The notes below the pieces were generated by a model. It searched no databases. It saw nothing but the letters and a program-made list of their open reading frames with translations, and was not told the origin of the DNA. From contig OZ017799.1 in the NCBI GenBank assembly GCA_963969395.1, positions 13,146,501-13,210,500 of the forward strand: a stretch of DNA of 64,000 nucleotides. Direction: 5' to 3'. Of the stretch, positions 57,992 through 64,000 are shown one piece after another. Origin of the DNA: Pseudoscleropodium purum. Lineage: Eukaryota > Streptophyta > Bryopsida > Hypnales > Brachytheciaceae. Positions within the stretch are counted from its first letter, which is position 1, and the number at the start of each line of letters is the position of its first letter. A program made the position numbers and the translations under genes.

Positions 57992-59050
57992 CTCTGATTC
58001 GATTTTGTGAACAAGCTCGCCTTCAGCTTCCACAATGATTCCCATGTCAAGAAAAATCTCAGTCATGAGAATTTCATGTTAGCCCAATGTTTGGGTCACA
58101 CCTTCGCACGAAATAAAAGTCATCCAACCAATGTGTGCATTGTAAGGAATTGGACATTTTCTTGAACGTGAGTACTTGCGTGACATTTGAAACAGAAAAT
58201 AAAATACCTGATGATATTCCAGAAGCTTCTTTTCGAAATCCTTGACTGCAGCATGCCGCTTTTGAATTTCAGCTACTGTGTCCTCTGCCTGCACCACAAT
58301 GTCAAAGAAGTAAGGTAAAACCTCCGAGCTTGAGCTGGTTTTGCAACCTACTAGAAGCTAAAAAACCAAGCACAAACAACATAAAGAATTGAGGCAATAG
58401 AACGTCTACCTAAACCGTTCAAGTTGAAAAAAACGGTTTGAAATTTGCTCAAAGGATCTTTAACAAACATAGTATACCACTCTTTGCGCCAGAACGACAT
58501 TTTTGAAAATCTTCTCATTCTCCTGTTTCAATCAGGCGTTCAATCACCTGTGAACCACAGAAATAAATTAAACAGAGGCAAAACTACAACCCAAGCAGTC
58601 AAAACTAGGAAATTCTCAAAGTCCTCATTATAAGCCTACCAAAATTTGGCATACGATCTCGTTGAGAAGGTGTACATTTTAGGTAAAAGTCTCTCAGGGT
58701 TGTTTTGGAAACAGGGTCCCAAATACGAGAGGTCACCTTTCATTGAAAGATCATACAGAGAGGTGAAAAAGAATGCAGTACTCAGCCCTGAACAGAAACT
58801 GACACTTGATGGAATTGGAAAATTGCACACGCAAGTGGGCTCGGATTCATCAACTTCCTGCCTGGTAAATGCACACGTATCAATCGGAACATGGAAGTCA
58901 GCTTCACAAAATTTCCACAATCTTTCCTCACAGCAGAATAGCGGGACTCATATGCACATCAAATTAGGTTTAGAAAAAACGTGTTTCACTTACCTCCCGA
59001 AATCCGTCTTAATATCTTTGGACAAGTTCCTGCAGTTCAACTTTTTCTAA
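57992..59050 (-). pseudogene. SYP1-type syntaxin fragment I (later exons)
   Basis: Minus-strand exon pieces in gene order. 58994-59050: ELQELVQRY, stop, DGFRE with donor GTAAGT (end of Habc). 58478-58547: VIERLIETGE, TGA stop, EDFQK. 58208-58288: AEDTVAEIQKRHAAVKDFEK and KLLEYHQ (start of the SNARE motif). 57992-58057: IFLDMGIIVEAEGELVHKIE. Intron borders fit GT-AG. These exons normally follow those of fragment II, yet here they lie upstream of them. The second SNARE half and the membrane anchor are missing. The in-frame stops show loss of function. Confidence 0.8.
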
Positions 59051-60299
59051 TGAAGAGCATGGCGGAACACACAGCTACATATCCAAAGACTTCCACGGCA
59101 CCAAGAAGACGATTTACTTCACGTAATCATTGCAGCGGAAACTCGGAGATGGAGTCCCAATATTAATGAAATATTGCGCCAATTCTGTAATTACCGAAAT
59201 CTTAACAGCGGACCTCAAAATCAAGCACGAACTCCCTCAGCCTCATCTTCAAGTTTCTGAGACGCGTCGTACATAGTCGCAATGAAAATAATTAATACCT
59301 CCCTTTCTCATCTGAAGCATCAAATCTCGGTCATGATCATTCCTCGGAATCCGGTGGATCAATATCAAGTGTGAATTGTTGTGAATCACAAGAAGCCACA
59401 GCAGTGCAAAATCCCCAGGTTTGAAAAAAACGACCAGATTTATTCATGGACAGGAGTACCTAATTCCATTACATGAAGCACGTCATTTTGGCTTGCAACT
59501 AAGTGAGTAATCTGGTCTCTGCTTACCGTCACCTCAAAAGAACGTAAACCTAAACGAATAATCTTACAAGTTGAAATCGAAGGTACGAGGACCGCCAGGG
59601 CCTACAGAAGTCATACCATACAGAAGTCATACCATTCATGGCTGTAGCTTCTGTCACCAAGAAGATAATGATTCACTGGTCTCTAATTCGTCATTAATAT
59701 AAAAAAATCATGAACACTTAACATCCCCTTCCTTGGCACATTTCTTTCTAACAATCGCCAAGCTACTTATCCACTCCAACATTGTCACTTGCTAACACTC
59801 TACTGCCAAAGCAAATGGACATAGGATGTGCTTGCTAAGGCACCACCCTTGAGCAAGACATCACAAAGATTAAAAGCTACAGGAGACAAAGAACTTTGGT
59901 GACCCAGTGCTACTAAAGCCCTAATTACCACAACATGAAGCTGCAAACCCAAGAACAGGTAAGTGCTGTCATCAAGGAAACGAACACAACATTACACAGA
60001 ATTCCGAATAGGAATGCAGTATATTTAAGTCTACAACTTCGACTGCTAAAACTTCGACTACTAAGACTTCGACTACTAAGACTAGTCATTTAGCATACTT
60101 ATAATCAACGGCTAAAGATTTGACCTACTCCTACATCGCCATAAACCTAGTCCACAACCGCCCCTCAACACATACGGTGTAAATTAGGGTTTAAATTAAT
60201 TTTATAATTGAATCATTTGAATTTCTTTTGGCACGCATCGAACCTTATTTCAAAGGCTAACAAAAAGTGAGACAAAACAGCAGCACCGGTGAAACAAAG

Positions 60300-60880
60300 A
60301 CGCACACATTGATTGTCACTGAACGCCCTCCACAGAAGCTCGATTAGTACGAGAAAGCACACTCCAGTTCTGCATCCGATACTCTATTGCCACTGCTCTG
60401 GTGACCAACACGATTTAAGATGTCCATCAATCTCCGGATCAGTATGAATCACAGGAGTACCAACGACCTCGCTTCCTGCTCAATTTCGAAATCCAAAGAG
60501 ACATAAATTTTAGGGTTTCTCTCTAAAAAAACCACCCAAATTTAGCGAGACGTGCAAATAGACAAACCGATATGACAGTGTGAAGAGTTTTCAAAGCTCC
60601 AACCAACGAATTTATCACACCACGCAATCAACACAAGCTGAAATTGTAAGAAACGAAACTCACCAATTGTGCGGAAAGAAAGAGAGAGATTTTAAGCTCT
60701 GATCGACAAATGTGAATCCCGCAAGAGAGTGGCATTCCTCCACACTCAGAAAAAATGATGATCATACCATGGATTTTTGTGCTCAGGGAAGCAGGAACCG
60801 CAGACTGCAGGTTTGGTGATGAGCTAGCAATGAAAGACCAAAACCCTAACTTTAAACCACTGTTTCATAGAAGGTGGAAA
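60300..60880 (-). promoter_or_regulatory. Promoter/leader-like region with a 5' UTR intron
   Basis: On the minus strand a CT-rich leader (AAAATCTCTCTCTTTCTTTC, near 60670-60700) is followed by ATTG|GTGAGTTTCG and, 170 nt on, TTGAGCAG|GAAGCG, a typical plant leader intron. An ATG at about 60433 opens a 27-codon frame with no recognised family. It is probably the captured 5' region of the syntaxin, VPS35 or a third gene. From 59051 to 60300 no exon could be identified. Confidence 0.4.
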
Positions 60881-60932
60881 CATGCGATTCATTGGATCAC
60901 ACAAAGCTCTAGTCCCGGCTAAACCCTGAAGT

Positions 60933-60988
60933 CTAAAGTGGGGCACTTCGGTCCCCCACGCAAATTAATGTCGCCAAATCTTCCTGTC
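60933..60988 (-). repeat. Right TIR of the Pack-type element
   Basis: Read inward on the minus strand: GACAGGAAGATTTGGCGAC, then TTTGCGTGGGGG and GTGCCCCACTTTAG. Pairs with 54686-54746. Confidence 0.7.
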
Positions 60989-61364
60989 GACGACCCTTGG
61001 GCCTGAAGTTGCTTGGAGGCCTATCCGTTTTCGGCACCGTTCGCGACGTCACGCAGGCGCCGCGTCACGACATCCCAAAGCGAGCGCCGACTTACGCCAG
61101 ACCAAGTGTACGTCCCGTCTCCCCTACGCCTGATGTGGAATTTCCGGTACTGCATACAATCGTTGTAGCTCAGCACAACGACTGCGTTGTCGGTATACAG
61201 ATTAGTGGTACAGAAGTACTCGGTGGACGTGGCATTTGAGTCCACTTTGAAGGTTTCGCTTTCTCGGGCCGGAGGTCGGTACACACCACAGTTAACACAC
61301 CCAATGTGCTTTCCTTCAAAATGATGCTCCTCCCCGTCTCGTTAATCACCGTCGTCTTCGGCAT
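60989..61364 (-). pseudogene. Gene A3, broken copy
   Basis: The ATG at 61364 is kept and the first 28 residues (PKTTVINETGRSIILKES) match A1. A frameshift near 61270-61285 moves the rest (FKVDSNATSTEYFCTTN, YNDCMQYRKF, TYTWSGVSRRS) to another frame, and the 3' end is separated by the 6.3-kb insertion at 60988. TATA (61471-61480) and the CT-rich leader remain. Confidence 0.8.
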
Positions 61365-61493
61365 GAGGGAGGGAGACGAGGAGGGAGAGAAGGAGCGAGT
61401 GCATATATTGTATATGCATGAGGAAGGAAGAAAGGGGAGGGAGTGCTGCCTTCGGAGAATGACCCGAACTGTATATATATGTACTCGCTACTC

Positions 61494-63607
61494 TCAATGG
61501 AGACCTCCGTCCCACTTCTGGACCACCCAAGTGTCACAGAGGATGTTGAAGTAGGAAAGGATGAACATGCAAGTGAAAATCACAAGGGTCAGAATCACCA
61601 GAGACTGATTCATCCTAAACGGCTTGGGCTTCGTCGCTCGGCGAGAGTTGTTGGTGTGAATGTGGAACTTGAATTTCTTGGGACCTTCGCTGCGTAGACA
61701 GCGTGCTCGTTGGGCAACCTCCTGAAGGAAGAACATTCAAGTCATAATTGGATATCCAAGTCAAGGACAACTTTAACATCTTCAAATCCTCAAAACCAAA
61801 TGTATTCTGAGGATGACTGAAATTTATCGTCTTGTAGAGATGGAAGAAGCGAATCCAATCTTGAAAGAATAGGAAGTGCACCTGCTTCAAGTGTTACCAA
61901 TTGTAGCTAGAATGCAAAATCAAGAACCTGCTCTAATGTACTACTCAGGCACCCAAAAATGTCTCCTGTTCAAGATATCTCACAAAAAGACATCTTGGAG
62001 CGGAAGTTCTCAATTCTACATTTTGTCCCCCTAATGTTACAAATACATGAACATTAACCCCTCACTACCCAAGGGGACCAAAAGTGTCCTCATAGAGTTT
62101 CAAATCAAATTCAAAGTGTTGTAACTTTTGCATTTGATGTTTGAATTCAATGAAACTTGTTGGAAAATTTGTGCTCTCTCTTCTAGTTTGTGTGTTAAGA
62201 TTTATAGATCGATCTAAGATGAACTAATTAATTTGAAGCCAATCAAACTTCACAGGTTCAATTTGAGTTCACCAAATTGCATTTGATGGCTAAAACTTTG
62301 GAGGGTTGTATCTCTTTCATCCAATGTTTGTTTTCAATAAATTTGTTGGGTTTTGTTCCCTTTGAAGTTTAGTTATTGTAGTAAGATTTTCATATAAATC
62401 CAAGTTGCTTGGAATGTTTGGGAGCAATTCGAAATTCAAAATCTAGACATTTTGGGATTACTGTGAACTTCGGCGACTTGTTTCTTTGTCATGAAGTGTT
62501 TTTTTACAATAATTTTTTTTGGAAAAGTTGCACATACTAGTCTAGTTTGTGTGGCTAAAATTTCATATCAATACAAGAAGTTATAAGGGACTAAGAAGCA
62601 TTTTAGTAAAAGGAGGTTCAACCTTAGATGTGTTTTCTGCAATTTTTCTTGCTAATTATTTGCAAGCCATTTCGCAAACACATTGAGTCAATTTATTGAT
62701 ATTTTTTTTCTTCAATGTGTTTGCATGTTGGTTTTGAATTACTTTGTCGTTTCAAGTTTTTTCATTTGAGTAAATTTAGAAATCGAATTTCACTTCTAAG
62801 TGTGTTGTTAGGAAAATTTCAACATCTTTTTTTAACACTAAAACATTATAATCTTTCAATCTATACAGTCAAATGACTTCAAATTTGATTCACATCATCT
62901 ACAACATGTTCACTACGAGATTGTAAGGTTAAGATCTTTATAACTTAGTGACATTTACATCTATATCACTTCAAAAGCACTAATGTTTTAGAACCCAAAC
63001 CAGTCTTGCGTGGTGAGGGGTTAAAACTAGGCAAGGATGCTATTTCCACACAAAAAGAAGCCCATAGAGAGGAAGCGTAAACATACGATTTTGGCTTGCC
63101 TCTCCTTACGAATCGTAAGCTCCAACGACTCCAGACTCTTAAGCTTGAGCAGAATTCCCACAATCGTCACCACCGCCGAAAACACTGTGAGTACGATCGG
63201 GAACCAGATCCTCCCACACAACGTAACTCTGTGTTTGCCGTGTGTGTCAACTGCGACACAGCCATCAACACTACTCCCTGATAGACCGCGAACCAACCAA
63301 AGATGTTGTAAATCTGGTTGGTGAGTTTGATGCTGCGACCTTCCCTATGAGAGACGCTGTTGCTCAGATACTCGTCCCTGCGCTCCCAATCTTCTAAGGC
63401 AAGTTTGTGAAACGGGTAGTGCAGGTTCATGTCTTGCAAGTTGGTGATCTCCTTGCATGCGAAAACACTCCTCTCCACTTGGTCCACGTCGTTTCTGTAG
63501 GCCACGAGAGCTTGAGCTCGTGGTGCGAGAGGCTGAAGAGGAGCTGCAAAACGACCATGAACGATTTCAGGAACGACACGCTTACGCTTACCCTTCTGCT
63601 CACCCAT
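61494..63607 (-). pseudogene. Gene B3, frameshifted copy
   Basis: Exon 1 is 63087-63607 and exon 2 is 61494-61721. Donor GTATGT and acceptor CAG|GAGG are preserved. A one-base loss near 63220 shifts the frame between TM1 and TM2, so exon 1 has a length not divisible by three. The Ala/Gln repeat is reduced to about two heptads and the start is Lys/Arg-rich (MGEQKGKRKRV). Exon 2 is open (75 residues, TM3 intact). The intron carries a 963-bp TTAA insertion. Confidence 0.8.
62058..63020. mobile_element. TTAA-flanked element E5 (963 bp) in the B3 intron
   Basis: TTAA at 62054-62057 and 63021-63024. Ends CCCCTCACTACCCAAG and, inverted, CCCCTCACCACGCAAG. Comparison with cassettes 1 and 2 ('gaacactaaaatcag') gives the empty site, where one TTA-type site stands. 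The interior ('gttcaatttgagttcacc', 'gggttttgttccctttgaag') differs from E1-E4, so it is a second family with similar ends. No transposase. Confidence 0.8.
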
Positions 63608-63830
63608 ACCGGAGAACGGCTAATGTCTATGAAGCCTGTGAAAGTTGTGAAACAGAACGCCCGCACTCACCTCGGCACTATGTCCCGATGGCTTTCCGCT
63701 TTCCTCCATTCAGTCGGGCGGAAAAAACGTCATGCCACCTGCCCGTGTTTGGCCCGTTGAAACCTGCGCTGAGTAGCCAGACTTTTACGTCAGTTACTGG
63801 GGTCACGCACATGAGGCTGCTGGGGGGGAG

Positions 63831-64000
63831 GGCCAGGGAGGATTGACCTCTCTATTTGCCCCGACAGAGGAATAATGTCTAGAATTGCCCCCTATTTTGT
63901 GCTGTTTTAAATTTTGTATTCCGTATGACCTCAAGCTAATTCGGGGTCTCTGATTGCAAATATGAATTCAGAATTTGCAAATTTTATCATATCATGTGGC
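63831..64000. mobile_element. Second Mutator-like MITE of the 50,253 family, cut by the window end
   Basis: Starts GGCCAGGGAGGATTGACC, then 'tctatttgccccg', and its interior 'gcaaatatgaattcagaatttgcaa' is the inverse of that at 50,340. The right end is outside the window. Confidence 0.7.

Larger units (their letters stand above)
54686..60988. mobile_element. Pack-type TIR transposon carrying syntaxin and VPS35 gene fragments
   Basis: 6,303 bp. Both ends, read inward, begin GACAGGAAGATTT, then share TTTGC.TGGGG and, about 50 bp in, CCCCACTTTAG. The imperfect TIRs are 54686-54746 and 60933-60988. Outside, the two flanks join into a continuous gene A copy when compared with cassette 1, so the block is an insertion. 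Inside are intron-containing fragments of a SYP1-type syntaxin and of VPS35 plus a promoter-like region, all on the minus strand and all disrupted. No transposase is seen. No convincing TSD was found (flanks GTGCTGAT and GACGACCC), so class assignment (Mutator-like or other) is open. Confidence 0.75.

Noticed and set aside
58636..59050. Long open frames on both strands (95-134 codons) within the captured syntaxin
   Set aside because: They read across intron and broken exon sequence; the syntaxin homology lies in short segments in other frames.
54676..60997. A target duplication for the Pack-type element
   Set aside because: The bases next to the TIRs (left GTGCTGAT, right GACGACCC) do not match at any length from 3 to 10 convincingly.

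Overview
The window is nuclear DNA of a land plant. Two decayed gene fragments are recognisable as a plant SYP1-type plasma-membrane syntaxin and the retromer subunit VPS35, both with plant-style introns. The mobile elements (Ty3/gypsy chromovirus, CACTA/TNP2, hAT, Mutator-like and TTAA-target elements) are those of a large plant genome. The DNA is mostly AT-rich and densely nested with old repeats. A large non-flowering genome (fern, lycophyte, gymnosperm or similar) is my guess; the sequence does not settle it. No tRNA, rRNA, CRISPR array or bacterial-type operon was seen.

The only convincing functional genes form a two-gene cassette on the minus strand. Gene B is a two-exon, three-TM protein with an N-terminal Ala/Gln heptad repeat. 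Gene A is a small (~136 aa) protein with its own TATA box, directly downstream of B. The cassette occurs at 3.0-5.0 kb (both genes intact), 30.4-32.4 kb (B intact, A a pseudogene) and 61.0-63.6 kb (both broken). Flank-only remnants lie at 41.5-41.9 and 50.5-52.2 kb. Copies 1 and 2 sit in duplicated segments of about 3 kb (2085-5215 and 29380-32620).

Region by region: 0-2 kb is AT-rich repeat plus a GC-rich island. 2.1-5.2 kb is cassette 1, followed by a Mutator-like MITE with a perfect 9-bp TSD. 6.67-13.15 kb is a 5'-truncated CACTA element whose transposase is split by a 4.0-kb insertion flanked by 8-bp repeats. 13.2-15.7 kb holds CACTA-like remnants and direct repeats. 15,765-23,938 is a complete chromovirus with TSD TCAAG; its 5' LTR is split by a 2,476-bp probable solo LTR (TSD TAGGT, TG...CA ends) packed with about 30 copies of the near-palindrome GACAAWTTGTC. 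24-29 kb holds small MITEs, a tandem repeat and a GC-rich island with a short ORF. 29.4-32.6 kb is cassette 2. 33-37 kb holds a GC-rich hAT-type MITE and a hAT transposase pseudogene. 37-54 kb is repeat-rich and gene-poor, with several TTAA-target elements and a degenerate hairpin-containing tandem array (45.6-46.9 kb).

The most striking object is 54,686-60,988. This 6.3-kb block has imperfect terminal inverted repeats of about 55-60 bp, is inserted in the 3' part of gene A of cassette 3, and carries intron-containing fragments of a syntaxin gene (in two parts, in permuted order) and of VPS35, all broken. It looks like a gene-capturing Pack-type TIR transposon. The same ~20-bp sequence recurs at each visible fragment boundary.
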